Origin: Leptospira selangorensis | Lineage (GTDB): Bacteria; Spirochaetota; Leptospiria; Leptospirales; Leptospiraceae | Reading direction: 5' to 3' | DNA: 64,000 bases | NCBI RefSeq assembly: GCF_004769405.1 | Contig: NZ_RQES01000016.1 | Coordinates: forward strand, 124,001 to 188,000 | In this document: positions 34,771 to 44,706 of the stretch, piece by piece | How the letters are laid out: every line of letters begins with the position of its first letter | Numbering within the stretch: position 1 is the stretch's first letter | The notes under the pieces: model-generated | The model's input: the letters and a program-made list of their open reading frames with translations, nothing else | Database searches by the model: none | What the model was told of the DNA's origin: nothing | Program-made: the position numbers and the translations under genes

Positions 34771-37700
34771 ATTTTGCGGAACTATCGATCAAACGACCGA
34801 TATTTATTACCTGTACGGTTCTAATCATTCTTGTTTCGGGATATCTTTCCCTGAACAAGTTGGGTGTGGACCTTTTTCCTAACGTAACCATTCCGGTAGT
34901 CACAGTGACTGTGCCTTATCCTGGAGCGGCCCCTAATGAGATCGAAACTCTGATCGCAAAACCTGTGGAAGATGAACTTTCCACTATCTCCGGAGTGAAA
35001 AGGATCCGCTCTACTTGTAGCGAAGGATCCGGAACTATCATCCTGGAATTTACCTTAGAGACCGACGTGAAATACGCGGAACAACAGGTAAGAGATAAGG
35101 TATCTGCAGTTAAGCCTAAATTGCCGAATGATATCAAAGAACCTATCATCAGAAGGATAGACCCCGCGGATCAACCGATCATCATTCTTGCATTAAATGC
35201 AAACTTGAGCGAAGCGCAGATCTATGATATCGCTAACGAAGAGATCAAACAAAACCTTTTAACTGCTAAAGACGTGGGAAATATCACAATCTATGGTGGA
35301 CGTAAAAGAGAGATCCATGTCGCTTTAGATCGCCAAAAACTAAAACAACATATGATCCCGGCATCGGTGGTTTCCAATCGTTTAGCTTCAGGCGGTACGA
35401 ATATCCCTGCCGGTAAAGTGAGTAAGGCGGATTCAGAGCTAGTTTATAGAACCATCAACGAATTCAAATCTCCTCAAGAGATTAGAGACACTCCGATCTC
35501 CTTATTTGGGAACGAAGTTCCTGTCAAAATCGGGCAATTGGGAGAAGTGGTAGATACTTTAGAGGATGAAAGTACTCGCGCATACTTCAACGGTAAGAAA
35601 GCGGTTTTCTTATTGGTATTCAAACAATCTGGTTCGAACACAGTTGCGGTTGCCCAAGAGGTAAAAAAACGAATTGAAGATCTGAACAAGGAACTTGCAA
35701 GAAGAGAAGGTGGTGCAGTCCTTTCTATCGCAAACGATAACTCCATTCAGATCGACGATAATATCTATGATGTAAAAGAAACGATCATCATAGGTATCGC
35801 TCTTACGATTGTAGTGGTTCTATTATTCTTAGGAAGTGTTAGATCTACGATCATTACAGGGCTTGCATTGCCTAACTCACTTTTGGGCGCATTCATCTTG
35901 ATGGCGGTTGCGGGATTTACCGTAAACGTGATGACACTTCTTGCATTAAGCTTGGCAGTGGGACTTCTTATAGATGATGCGATCGTGGTCCGGGAAAATA
36001 TTTTCCGACACAGAGAGATGGGTAAAACTGCGAGAGAAGCTTCTACAGAAGGAACAAAAGAAGTAACATTAGCGGTAATCGCAACTACTATGACTGTGAT
36101 CGCGGTATTCTTGCCGATTGCATTCGTGAGTGGGGTGGTAGGACAGTTTTTAAGAGAATTCGGACTAACAGTTTGTTTTGCACTTTTGATCTCTCTTTAT
36201 GACGCGCTTACAATTGCTCCAATGTTATCCGCTTACTTCGGCGGAAAAATCTCGGGAGCGCATGCACAAGCAGGTCATGGACATTCTTCACAAGAATTTT
36301 TAAGCGTTCCATCAGATGGAAAGAAAAAGAAGAAGAATGGTGCAACCACAACCTTGGAAGAAATTGCATTTTCTAAAATAAGAGCGCAGGAAGCTCCGAA
36401 AGGAATTGTATCCAGAGTTTTCTCAGCTGTGTTCGAACTTCTAATGTTCGTATTCAGACTTTTGGGACGAATTCTTTCCCCGGTAGAGAAGGGACTGGAT
36501 TCAGTTTTATCCGGATTTAACGTATTCCAAACTTGGTTGGAAAATATTTATGCAAGTGTTTTGAAATTCACATTAAAACGTCCTGTGTTCATATTAAGTA
36601 GTGCGGTTTTGATCTTTGTTGCCAGTTTAATGCTGACCAAATACATTCCGAAAACCTTCCTACCTGCACAAGACCAAGGAAAATTCCAAGTCACCTTGGA
36701 CATGCCTCCTGGCACATCCGTACATAAGATGGCGGAGATCGCTCAAGATGCATATAAAGAGATTTCATCTCATAAAGAAGTAAAATTGGTAGCTATGTTC
36801 AATACGAACAGGACTGCGACTATGTTCGTGGAGATGATCCCAGCGAAAGAAAGAAATATGAACACTTCTCAGTTCAAAGATCTTCTTCGTAAAGAATTGG
36901 AATCATTCTCTTATGCAAATCCTATCGTAAAAGATGTGGATAACGTGGGTGGAGGACAAAGACCATTCACCTTGGTTGTTAGCGGACAGAACGGAAAAGT
37001 AGTGGAAGAATATTCCAGAAAACTTTTCGAAAAATTAAGAGAATCTAAAGCTCTTCTGGATGTGGACACAAGTTACAGAGCCGGTGCTCCAGAATTCAGA
37101 GTAGTACCGGATCGCCAAAGAGAAGTTCTACTTGGAATTCCTGGAACCGTGATCGGAACAGAATTAAGAACCTTGGTAGAAGGAACTACTCCTGCGGTTT
37201 ATCGTGAGAATGGAGTGGAATACGATATTCGTGTTCGATTGAAAGAAGGTCAGAGGGATTTGAAGGATAACTTCTATAATTCTTTTGTGCCTAACTTTAA
37301 TAACATGATGATCCCGATCCAAAACGTTGCTAAGGCGGAAGAAACGACAGGTCTTGCTACCATCAACCGTATGAACAGAAACCAATCCGTGGAGATCTAT
37401 GCGGACGTAAATCCGGATGGACCAGGTATGGGTGGAGCAATGGAAGAAGTAGCAAAACTTACACAGACAGAATTGCCTCTTCCTCCTGGAGTTCGTATCG
37501 GATACACAGGACAGGCCGAGAACTTTAAGGAGATGGGAACTTCTCTTGGAATCGCTATGGGACTTGGGGTGTTATTCATCTATATGGTTCTTGCATCCTT
37601 GTATGAAAGTTTTATCACACCTATCGCGATCATGTTGGTTCTTCCTCTTGCGCTATGTGGAGCGTTCATCGCTTTATTCCTAACCCAAAAGTCATTGGAT

Positions 37701-38066
37701 ATATTCTCGATGATCGGGCTAATCATGCTCATCGGGGTGGCTACCAAAAACTCGATCTTACTCGTGGACTTCACGAACCAGCTCATACAAAGAGGTGTGG
37801 AAATGAAAGAAGCGATCATAGAAGCGGGAAGAGAACGTCTTCGTCCGATCCTAATGACATCGTTCGCTTTGATTGCAGGTATGGCTCCTATCGCGATCGG
37901 ATTGAACGAAGCATCCAAACAAAGGACGAGTATGGGTGTCGCGATCATAGGTGGATTGATCTCTTCTACCGTACTGACGTTAGTGGTGGTTCCGGCAGCA
38001 TTCTCTTATATAGAAAAGTTGAATAACTTGGTCCGTAGAAATTCTCCGGATCCGGATGCGCGATAA
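34767..38066 (+). CDS. RND efflux transporter, HAE-1/AcrB type
   Basis: The 1099-residue inner-membrane pump has twelve helices and two large periplasmic loops. The start FAELSIKRPIFITCTVLIIL, the SxRPxxI opening and the TM4 proton-relay pair in GLLIDDAIVVREN mark an HAE family H+ antiporter; the second half repeats LKRPVFILSSAVLIF. Compared with AcrB (about 1049) it has about 50 extra residues, mainly a Lys-rich cytoplasmic insertion around residues 495-600 (GKKKKKNG, then two hydrophobic stretches). Substrate is unknown. It follows the TolC-type gene in the same operon and is followed by two TetR genes. Confidence 0.92.
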   Translation: MNFAELSIKRPIFITCTVLIILVSGYLSLNKLGVDLFPNVTIPVVTVTVPYPGAAPNEIETLIAKPVEDELSTISGVKRIRSTCSEGSGTIILEFTLETDVKYAEQQVRDKVSAVKPKLPNDIKEPIIRRIDPADQPIIILALNANLSEAQIYDIANEEIKQNLLTAKDVGNITIYGGRKREIHVALDRQKLKQHMIPASVVSNRLASGGTNIPAGKVSKADSELVYRTINEFKSPQEIRDTPISLFGNEVPVKIGQLGEVVDTLEDESTRAYFNGKKAVFLLVFKQSGSNTVAVAQEVKKRIEDLNKELARREGGAVLSIANDNSIQIDDNIYDVKETIIIGIALTIVVVLLFLGSVRSTIITGLALPNSLLGAFILMAVAGFTVNVMTLLALSLAVGLLIDDAIVVRENIFRHREMGKTAREASTEGTKEVTLAVIATTMTVIAVFLPIAFVSGVVGQFLREFGLTVCFALLISLYDALTIAPMLSAYFGGKISGAHAQAGHGHSSQEFLSVPSDGKKKKKNGATTTLEEIAFSKIRAQEAPKGIVSRVFSAVFELLMFVFRLLGRILSPVEKGLDSVLSGFNVFQTWLENIYASVLKFTLKRPVFILSSAVLIFVASLMLTKYIPKTFLPAQDQGKFQVTLDMPPGTSVHKMAEIAQDAYKEISSHKEVKLVAMFNTNRTATMFVEMIPAKERNMNTSQFKDLLRKELESFSYANPIVKDVDNVGGGQRPFTLVVSGQNGKVVEEYSRKLFEKLRESKALLDVDTSYRAGAPEFRVVPDRQREVLLGIPGTVIGTELRTLVEGTTPAVYRENGVEYDIRVRLKEGQRDLKDNFYNSFVPNFNNMMIPIQNVAKAEETTGLATINRMNRNQSVEIYADVNPDGPGMGGAMEEVAKLTQTELPLPPGVRIGYTGQAENFKEMGTSLGIAMGLGVLFIYMVLASLYESFITPIAIMLVLPLALCGAFIALFLTQKSLDIFSMIGLIMLIGVATKNSILLVDFTNQLIQRGVEMKEAIIEAGRERLRPILMTSFALIAGMAPIAIGLNEASKQRTSMGVAIIGGLISSTVLTLVVVPAAFSYIEKLNNLVRRNSPDPDAR

Positions 38067-38071
38067 TTATC

Positions 38072-38671
38072 ATGGACTTCGCCGAGAAAAAAAATAGGCT
38101 CCGAGTTTTACTCGGGGCATCTCGGGTCTTTCAGAGGAAAGGTTATGCGAAAACTAGAATGGAGGACTTGGTAGAAGAGTCCAAAATCGGAAAAAAGACC
38201 TTATACGAATATTATTCGAACAAAGAAGAAGTTTTAAAGGCTGCTGCAGAATATCGCCAAACCAGGGCTTCCTATAGACTTAAAAGAATTCGAAATAATC
38301 AGGCTCTGGACTTCTCTAAACGATTTGTGAGGATGAGAAAGGAGCTACTGGACGTTTGTAAGCCCAGCCATTTTGCATTATGGAAGGAATTGCAGGATCA
38401 AATTCCAGAAATATGGAGACTGGTGAAGGCAAAAAGGGTCCAATTAATAGATACTGAAATTGAAAGCTTATTGGAAGAGGGGAAAAAATTAGGAGAATTC
38501 AGAGCGGACTTGAGGCCCGACTTGTTCATCATGGCATTAATCGCCTGTTCAGATGCGATTTATAAGTGGGAACAAAACCCGACCGAGCGTCGGGACAACA
38601 TATCCGAACTGGACAATATTTTTCTTTATGGCATAATACGCAGAGGAAAAGAGACGTTAAAATCGTCTTGA
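38072..38671 (+). CDS. TetR family regulator, first of a tandem pair
   Basis: The 199-residue protein has an N-terminal helix-turn-helix with GYAKTRMEDLVEESKIGKKTLYEYYSNKEEVL, key part KIGKKTLYEYYSNKEE, and a helical ligand-binding C-domain ending ELDNIFLYGIIRRGKE. It begins five bases after the RND gene. It is clearly a paralogue of the next gene (shared ELDNIxxYGIxxR end and HTH). It most likely represses the efflux operon through the GGAAACA palindromes at 33134-33196. Confidence 0.87.
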   Translation: MDFAEKKNRLRVLLGASRVFQRKGYAKTRMEDLVEESKIGKKTLYEYYSNKEEVLKAAAEYRQTRASYRLKRIRNNQALDFSKRFVRMRKELLDVCKPSHFALWKELQDQIPEIWRLVKAKRVQLIDTEIESLLEEGKKLGEFRADLRPDLFIMALIACSDAIYKWEQNPTERRDNISELDNIFLYGIIRRGKETLKSS

Positions 38672-38711
38672 GATTGAAAAATCGTTTCCTAAGCGAAAGG
38701 GGGATAATAAA

Positions 38712-39329
38712 GTGCACAGCGCCGTGGAACAAGAACTAACCCAAGAGAAGGACGAAGTCCGAGAGAGAATATTCGAAAAATCGTTCGAGCTATTTTTGCG
38801 ATACGGTTTTGCGAAAACTCGAATGGAAGAGATCGCTCGAACTCTTAGGATCAGTCGCAAAACACTTTATAAACACTTCGCCAATAAACATGAATTATTA
38901 AAAGAAGTGATGACTGATAAACATCTCAGAATTCACGGCAGAATAGAAGGGATCTTCCAAGATCCGGACAAATCTATTAAAGAAAAGATCCAATCAATGA
39001 GAGGTTGTCTCTCTTCCGAAATTCCTCACGGAATGAACGAATTTTTAAGAGAGATCCGCGATCAAGCACCTGATATTTGGAAACAAATCCAGTCTCTAAA
39101 AGAAAAAAATATAAATAGAACAATGAGAAAGATGATCGAGACCGGCATCAAGAACGGTGAAATTCGTTCTGATGTAAATCCTGATATCGTACTTCTTATT
39201 CACTCAGCCGCCTCCGAAGCCATGTTTGATCCGAATTTCTTAGCACAGACTCCGTATTCTATCCGAGATCTAGTCCAGGAGCTGGACAATATTATCTTTT
39301 ACGGGATCGTAAAAAGAGAAGATATTTAA
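38712..39329 (+). CDS. TetR family regulator, second of a tandem pair
   Basis: A 205-residue TetR protein starting at GTG 38712, preceded by AGGGGGA at eight bases. The HTH is RYGFAKTRMEEIARTLRISRKTLYKHFANKHELL, key part RISRKTLYKHFANK; the C-terminal ELDNIIFYGIVKRED mirrors the first regulator. The two may bind the two operator copies as homo- or heterodimers, or respond to different ligands. It is the last gene of the efflux operon. Confidence 0.87.
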   Translation: MHSAVEQELTQEKDEVRERIFEKSFELFLRYGFAKTRMEEIARTLRISRKTLYKHFANKHELLKEVMTDKHLRIHGRIEGIFQDPDKSIKEKIQSMRGCLSSEIPHGMNEFLREIRDQAPDIWKQIQSLKEKNINRTMRKMIETGIKNGEIRSDVNPDIVLLIHSAASEAMFDPNFLAQTPYSIRDLVQELDNIIFYGIVKREDI

Positions 39330-39349
39330 AGTAGGAAATTTTTTTACTT

Positions 39350-41758
39350 TTGATATTCTTTTTTTTTCTAATCTTTTTATTCTCGGTCGCAGTTTACTAT
39401 TTATTTCTGTCTAGATATAGGGAATTAGGAAAGCTCGGCCTAACTATCGTATCTACCTCTTTAGTCTTACTTTGGATTGGTCTAACTGCCTTTCTACTGA
39501 CTGCTTTCGGGATCTATCGGTTTGACAGAGTAATTTATTCCATTACATTTTTTGCAAGTATAGGTTTAGCCTCTTTTCTGCGATATAGATCGCTTGGTCT
39601 AAGAGAAAAGTTTTCCGTTTTAGAGATAGGAAAAAAAGAACTTCTGTTTCTTGTTCTTTTCTCGTTGTTTTCATTTTATCTTTATGCCGGTTTTCCTACT
39701 CAATATATAGATGGAGGACGAGATCAAGGTCAATATACGATTTTTGGATATGTGATCGCCAAGACAGGCGGCTTTAATCTGGATGTACCTGACTCCGGAT
39801 TGATCCGCAACATTTTCGGAAATTCCGTTCTACTGGATTACCAAGCTATTTCCTTGGATCCAAGAGAAGGTATTGATCGGAGATTTCCCGCTTTTTTTCA
39901 TCTATTACCCGCATATTTAGCGGTCGGCTACGATCTATTCGGAATGTACGGATTGTTCGGGATCAATTCGGTTTTCGGATTTCTTTCCATCTTTCTTTTT
40001 TATTTAATCGTAAGAAGACTTTCCAGTCCATTAGTAGCGAGTGCTGCCCTAGTTTTATATGTTCTGAATGTATCACAATTATGGAATATTCGCTCGACTT
40101 TATCGGAACCGATTTCTCAGTTTCTGATACTATTTACTGCCTACTTATTGCAAACATTCTTTAAAACTAAGAATACATTTCTAATGTCTTCGATAGGTGC
40201 GATTTTTGGGATGAGTTGTCTACTTAGGATTGACGGGTTTACTTATTTTCCGGCGTTGGCCTTGTATTCGGTTTATTTAGTTATAGTTTCTCCTAAATAC
40301 TTTAAGAATTTCTTATTCTTTTTCCTTTCATTTTCTTTAGTGAGCGTCATCGCGGCAATATATTCGTATTATCGTTCTGTAATGTATGTAGAGGCCCATT
40401 GGGCATATGTGAAACTATTGATTATTAGCTTCTTCTTTTCGATTAGTTTCGTTCTGGCCGAGGGAGTCGCACTAAAAAAAATGCCGACTACTTTGGAAGA
40501 TCTCAGAGCCTGGTTGAAAAAAAGAAAGAAAGCTCTGCGTATTATTACTTATATCTTTATTGTTAGTTTGATTGGATTTATTTATTTGATTCGATCGGAT
40601 TTTGTAAATGAATTGAGTAACACGAAAACAGCAGCCAATAAAGAAGTAAACTTTCTATTGGCTTTCTTTTGGTACGTCCCATTTTGGTTGTTTATCTTCC
40701 TTCCTTTTTCATTTGATCTTTTCTTATTTCGAAAAAAGGGAATCCGAACCTCTTTCCTATTTTTCGTAGGTTCCCTATTACTGTTTTTATATTTATTGGA
40801 CCCTAAAATTCATCCCGATCATTTTTGGCTTACTAGGCGATGGGTTATTATTTCGATCCCATTCGCAATTTTGGGTTCTTTCTTGGGAATCCAATCGATT
40901 CCGGTTTTAAAACAAAAATGGAAGACCTCGATCCTTGTTTTAGGATTTTTATCCGGACTCACATATACGATCTGGAGGTCGAACCTGATTTTTTTTCGAC
41001 CAATGATGGGGGCTTATCTGGAAGGTTATGAACGATTCTCCGGATCATTACCAGCCGATGAAGGTATATACTTTACTACCAAAAGATCGATTGCAAGTCC
41101 TCTGCGTTATATGTATGGGCGAAATATTTTCCTGATCCAAAATTCTCTGGAATTCTTAAATAAAGTCCCTGAACTTCTGAAATTGGGTAAAAAGGTTTAT
41201 GTTATACAAAACGGAGATTTTTCAGGTTACAAATCTAATTTAAAATTCTCTAAAGTAACAAATTTGGATTTAAAAGGAAAATTTCCTATAGAATCGGTGT
41301 ATAAGTTTCCTGAGTTTTTATATCATAAAAATTTGGATCTACAAGTTTTCAAGATCGAGACATCCGATAAAATACCACTTGGCGAGCGGATCGAAATGAT
41401 ATGGAATCCTGCTAATGGAGGATTCCTATCTAAAGTCGGTAAGATAGAAGAAGATGGAACGATTTCTGCAACAAGACATCGAGGGCCGCTTGTTTATGGT
41501 CCATTTCTTACATTGCCTGGCGGAAAATACGAATTACAATTCATCGGAAAAAATTTTCAGAATGCAGAGTTTGACGTCGTATACAATCAAGGCTCGGATC
41601 GTTTGTTAGAAAGTCAAAAAGGTACTGAGGATAATATTAAAACTTTATTATTCGAAGTGAAACTTTCTATTGTAGATGATTTGGAATTTCGAGTTTTTGT
41701 AGAAGGGAAATCCGGCGTCAAAATCGATAAGATTTCCCTGAAAAGAATACCGCAATAA
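39350..41758 (+). CDS. Polytopic GT-C-like membrane protein with C-terminal beta domain
   Basis: A 802-residue protein starting at TTG 39350 with AGGAAA upstream. About twelve helices span residues 1-560. The loop after helix 3 has YIDGGRDQGQY (Asp121, Asp125), the position of the catalytic acidic motif in GT-C glycosyltransferases such as ArnT and dolichyl-phosphate mannosyltransferases. Residues about 630-802 form a beta-rich domain (ATRHRGPLVYGPFLTLPGGKYELQF) like a carbohydrate-binding jelly roll. A polyprenol-sugar-dependent transferase for surface glycans is likely but not proven. It ends seven bases from the convergent DUF2079 gene. Confidence 0.7.
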   Translation: MIFFFFLIFLFSVAVYYLFLSRYRELGKLGLTIVSTSLVLLWIGLTAFLLTAFGIYRFDRVIYSITFFASIGLASFLRYRSLGLREKFSVLEIGKKELLFLVLFSLFSFYLYAGFPTQYIDGGRDQGQYTIFGYVIAKTGGFNLDVPDSGLIRNIFGNSVLLDYQAISLDPREGIDRRFPAFFHLLPAYLAVGYDLFGMYGLFGINSVFGFLSIFLFYLIVRRLSSPLVASAALVLYVLNVSQLWNIRSTLSEPISQFLILFTAYLLQTFFKTKNTFLMSSIGAIFGMSCLLRIDGFTYFPALALYSVYLVIVSPKYFKNFLFFFLSFSLVSVIAAIYSYYRSVMYVEAHWAYVKLLIISFFFSISFVLAEGVALKKMPTTLEDLRAWLKKRKKALRIITYIFIVSLIGFIYLIRSDFVNELSNTKTAANKEVNFLLAFFWYVPFWLFIFLPFSFDLFLFRKKGIRTSFLFFVGSLLLFLYLLDPKIHPDHFWLTRRWVIISIPFAILGSFLGIQSIPVLKQKWKTSILVLGFLSGLTYTIWRSNLIFFRPMMGAYLEGYERFSGSLPADEGIYFTTKRSIASPLRYMYGRNIFLIQNSLEFLNKVPELLKLGKKVYVIQNGDFSGYKSNLKFSKVTNLDLKGKFPIESVYKFPEFLYHKNLDLQVFKIETSDKIPLGERIEMIWNPANGGFLSKVGKIEEDGTISATRHRGPLVYGPFLTLPGGKYELQFIGKNFQNAEFDVVYNQGSDRLLESQKGTEDNIKTLLFEVKLSIVDDLEFRVFVEGKSGVKIDKISLKRIPQ

Positions 41759-41765
41759 TAACCGA

Positions 41766-43202
41766 TTAAGGTACTATTTTTCGCCAGACAAGTATTCTTG
41801 ATCCATGATCTTCTTTTCGATAGAGTGGATTTTTATCGAAATAAAGAGCCATTTCACTTACGGATTTGCTAGCTGGCACTAATTCTTCTTCCGGGCTACG
41901 CAGAACGATCAGATCAGGATACCAAACCCCGGACTCGATTTTTTTCAAATCATGGTAAGGCATCTTAATATCGTTTCCGCAAAACAAATATGCAGCGTAA
42001 GAAAAAGAAGCGAAAACCTTTTCTTCACATCCGGACCTTAAACGAACTAAAGTGAAAGTATCTTGGATAGAATTTAAGGTATTGGCTTTTCCTCTTTTAA
42101 TCAATTTTGCTACTGTAGGTCCGCGACCGCTATAATTCCCGGGGAAAAGTAATAGAAAGATAGATACAAGAATCAGTCCGATTGTGGGAAGAAGTATCCA
42201 TCTTCTATCCTTTCCGAAATGGGCAAGTCGACCGGATAGGTTTGAAATTGCGAAAGGAATCGAATAATAAAATAGTAATATAGCTGGAAGCCCAAAATAG
42301 AAGGAGAAAAAAGCCCTGTCTTGAGATACGGAAGACATCCATAGTCCAGCTACAGCGATCCCTGGAATAGCTCTCCAGCCGGAGAAAATGGGTAAACACA
42401 ATACACTTACGAATAAATATTTGAACTGTCCTGAAATTAGCAATTTGAGGTAAGAAAAAGGGTTCTGGAAAAGATCGATCAAGATCTCCGATTTGCTTTT
42501 CCCCCATTTATCAGAAAAATGTGATACTTTATCCGGGAAATATGTCGGAGTAAACCAGAAGAGTATGATCCCTACATATAATAATATTAGAATAAAATAG
42601 AATATTAGCGTTCTTCCTCTTACACGTCCAAAAAGGAGAGAGGTTGCTCCTATTGCATAAATCCAAGCGTCTTCTTTGACCATTAATGCGAGTATCAGGA
42701 AGGGGAGAGAGGTTAGAAAAGAACCTCGATTTGCATAAAGTAAAAAACCCGAAAAGAGTGGGATCCACAGGTTTTCAAAATGAGGATAAAGATGAGCATG
42801 AGTGACATATGGGTTTAGCAAAAACGTTAGGCTTAAAACCCAGGAATATTCGAACTCAGGTATTATCTCGGAAAAATAACGTTCTAATAATACGATACCC
42901 AAAGATATACTAATACATTGTATGATTAACCATAATTCTAGATAAGGAAAAAAATGAAAAAGAAAAGAGAGTAAACCGAGTATATAGGAGCAATGTTCTT
43001 GGAGAAATGGTACACCGAATTCATAGGACCAAAAGTATCCAACGGATTTCGGAGTTGCAAGAGCGTATAAGATCGAACCGGAATCATGCCATTCTATTTG
43101 GAGAGTGGCATATTGGATACCGGATAGAGTGATTAAATAGATAAGGGAAGCTAAGAATAAAATCCAGGACTTTCGTTCGGTTCCGTATCTAAGAAGATTC
43201 AT
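41766..43202 (-). CDS. DUF2079 family membrane protein
   Basis: The 478-residue polytopic protein has about ten helices. The first loop holds EWHDSGSILYAL and EHCSYILGLLSFL, and ALMVKEDAWIYAIG contains the KEDA motif typical of DUF2079, a group distantly related to GT-C transferases. Enzymatic activity is unproven. Together with the convergent GT-C-like gene it may form a surface-glycan locus. Confidence 0.75.
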   Translation of the reverse strand: MNLLRYGTERKSWILFLASLIYLITLSGIQYATLQIEWHDSGSILYALATPKSVGYFWSYEFGVPFLQEHCSYILGLLSFLFHFFPYLELWLIIQCISISLGIVLLERYFSEIIPEFEYSWVLSLTFLLNPYVTHAHLYPHFENLWIPLFSGFLLYANRGSFLTSLPFLILALMVKEDAWIYAIGATSLLFGRVRGRTLIFYFILILLYVGIILFWFTPTYFPDKVSHFSDKWGKSKSEILIDLFQNPFSYLKLLISGQFKYLFVSVLCLPIFSGWRAIPGIAVAGLWMSSVSQDRAFFSFYFGLPAILLFYYSIPFAISNLSGRLAHFGKDRRWILLPTIGLILVSIFLLLFPGNYSGRGPTVAKLIKRGKANTLNSIQDTFTLVRLRSGCEEKVFASFSYAAYLFCGNDIKMPYHDLKKIESGVWYPDLIVLRSPEEELVPASKSVSEMALYFDKNPLYRKEDHGSRILVWRKIVP

Positions 43203-43276
43203 AGGAAATTACAAACCAATTTCTGGTAGAGGAAACCGATTGAAAATACTTATTTTTATTCTTCCGGATTGTAGCA

Positions 43277-44572
43277 TTAATCTACCGAAATTTTTTTCCG
43301 ATCCGGTGAGTCGATACTCCTTAACTTCCCTAATTCACTCTTGATCTCTTCAATCGATAATTCTCCTCCTCCATAATTTTCGGAGATAGATTTTAAGATA
43401 GGCTGCAATTTGGAAGCTTCTTCTTTGGAAATGGAAATCCCAGATTGCATTAGGATTTCATAAATTGCAGATTTACCTGATTGGCTTGTGAATGCGATCC
43501 TATCTCCTTCCGGTCTTCCGATCAGGTTTGCATCGAAGGCACGATATGCACCCTTCTTCATATCCTTTGTTTTGGAAACTCCGTCCTGATGGATCCCGCT
43601 TCTATGAGCGACTACGTCTTCTCCGATCAAAGGAGCTTTTTCCGGAATTGGAACTCCGGACATACGAGAAACAATCCTGGAAGTTTCATAAATTGTCTGA
43701 AGATCCAAATCAACTTTGACCCCACAATTATGAAGAGCGATCGCAACTTCGTACGTGTTTGTGTTTCCTGCTCTTTCTCCCAAACCGTTTAACGCGGTTT
43801 CCAATTGAGTAGCCCCTGCAAAAAAACTTTCTACAGTGGTGGCTGTTGCCATTCCCAAATCATTATGGGTATGGACTGAAATTTTACTTCCTTGAGGCAA
43901 TGACTCTGCAACCTTTCGGACCATTGCTACGAATAAATACGGTCTGTATCTTTCCACGGTATTGGGAAGATTCACAACATCTGCACCTGCATCCAAAGCT
44001 GCCTGAAAAGCCTCAACAGCAAAATCCATATTCTCCAATGAATCTCCGAAATGTTCTCCGGAGAATTGAACTTCTCCGTAATTTCCTGCTAATTTGCGTG
44101 CGTATGAAACGGATCGCATAATGTTTTCTTTAACTTCTTTTTCGGAAATCCCTAATACGTTTCGGATAGTAAAATCGCTGATAGGATAAACTATATGGAT
44201 CCTTGGGCGAGGGGCCTTTCGGATCGCTTCCCAAGAAAGATCTATCTCCTTCTCCACAGCTCTGGAAAGACTTGAGATTGCAACATTCTCCGGAGCCAAA
44301 GAAGAAAGGTAAGAGCATGCTTCGAAGTCTTGTTTACTTGCGGAAGCAAATCCCACTTCTATACCTTGTACTCCTAACTTCACAAGTCTCTTAAATATGA
44401 TCTCTTTTTCTTCTAGGTTCCAAGGTTTACGTAATGCTTGGTTTCCATCCCTTAATGTTACATCCATGAAGAATGGGGACACAGGTGGGGTTTTCAAACC
44501 CTGGCCGGGTATGATCATTTCTTGGATAGAAGGATATTGTGTTGCTAAATCTGAGTTCGTTTTTTGTTCCAT
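43277..44572 (-). CDS. leuA: 2-isopropylmalate synthase without C-terminal regulatory domain
   Basis: A 431-residue HMGL-like TIM-barrel enzyme. The catalytic start is [15 protein letters not shown] (RDGNQ), the metal ligands are in HTHNDLGMA, and [10 protein letters not shown] follows. It condenses acetyl-CoA with 2-oxoisovalerate, first step of leucine synthesis. Full-length LeuA is about 520 residues; this protein stops after a short subdomain II (about 330-430) and lacks the LeuA dimer domain that binds leucine. Citramalate synthase (CimA) is the main alternative, but six Leu codons in the leader peptide argue for leucine control. The ATG is preceded by AGAGAG. Confidence 0.82.
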   Translation of the reverse strand: MEQKTNSDLATQYPSIQEMIIPGQGLKTPPVSPFFMDVTLRDGNQALRKPWNLEEKEIIFKRLVKLGVQGIEVGFASASKQDFEACSYLSSLAPENVAISSLSRAVEKEIDLSWEAIRKAPRPRIHIVYPISDFTIRNVLGISEKEVKENIMRSVSYARKLAGNYGEVQFSGEHFGDSLENMDFAVEAFQAALDAGADVVNLPNTVERYRPYLFVAMVRKVAESLPQGSKISVHTHNDLGMATATTVESFFAGATQLETALNGLGERAGNTNTYEVAIALHNCGVKVDLDLQTIYETSRIVSRMSGVPIPEKAPLIGEDVVAHRSGIHQDGVSKTKDMKKGAYRAFDANLIGRPEGDRIAFTSQSGKSAIYEILMQSGISISKEEASKLQPILKSISENYGGGELSIEEIKSELGKLRSIDSPDRKKISVD

Positions 44573-44630
44573 TGGGCACTCTCTTTTTCCGGCTTCAAGC
44601 GAGAGATTTTGCCGGGAATAGCCCTAAAAC

Positions 44631-44658
44631 AAAAAAACCCGCTCAGAGGCGGGTTTTT
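44631..44658 (-). terminator. leuA attenuator terminator
   Basis: On the minus strand AACCCGC and GCGGGTT (44649-44655 and 44636-44642) form a stem with a six-base loop, followed by a run of T. It lies between the leader peptide and leuA, 60 bases before the start codon, so it must be conditional. Confidence 0.9.
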
Positions 44659-44706
44659 GCACACGCAAGTTTCCGTCCTCTCAACTCCAAAGAAGGAGTA
44701 AGAGGA
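44645..44706 (-). promoter_or_regulatory. leuA antiterminator and pause hairpin
   Basis: Three mutually exclusive pairings are visible. Strand 1-2: TCCTCT (44701-44706) with AGAGGA (44676-44681), extended by ACTCC with GGAGT. Strand 2-3: AGAGG-a-CGG (44673-44681) with CCGCCTCT (44645-44652), eight pairs with one bulged A. Strand 3-4: the terminator. Strand 1 overlaps Leu codons 13-15, so a ribosome stalled there frees strand 2 for the antiterminator. Confidence 0.78.
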
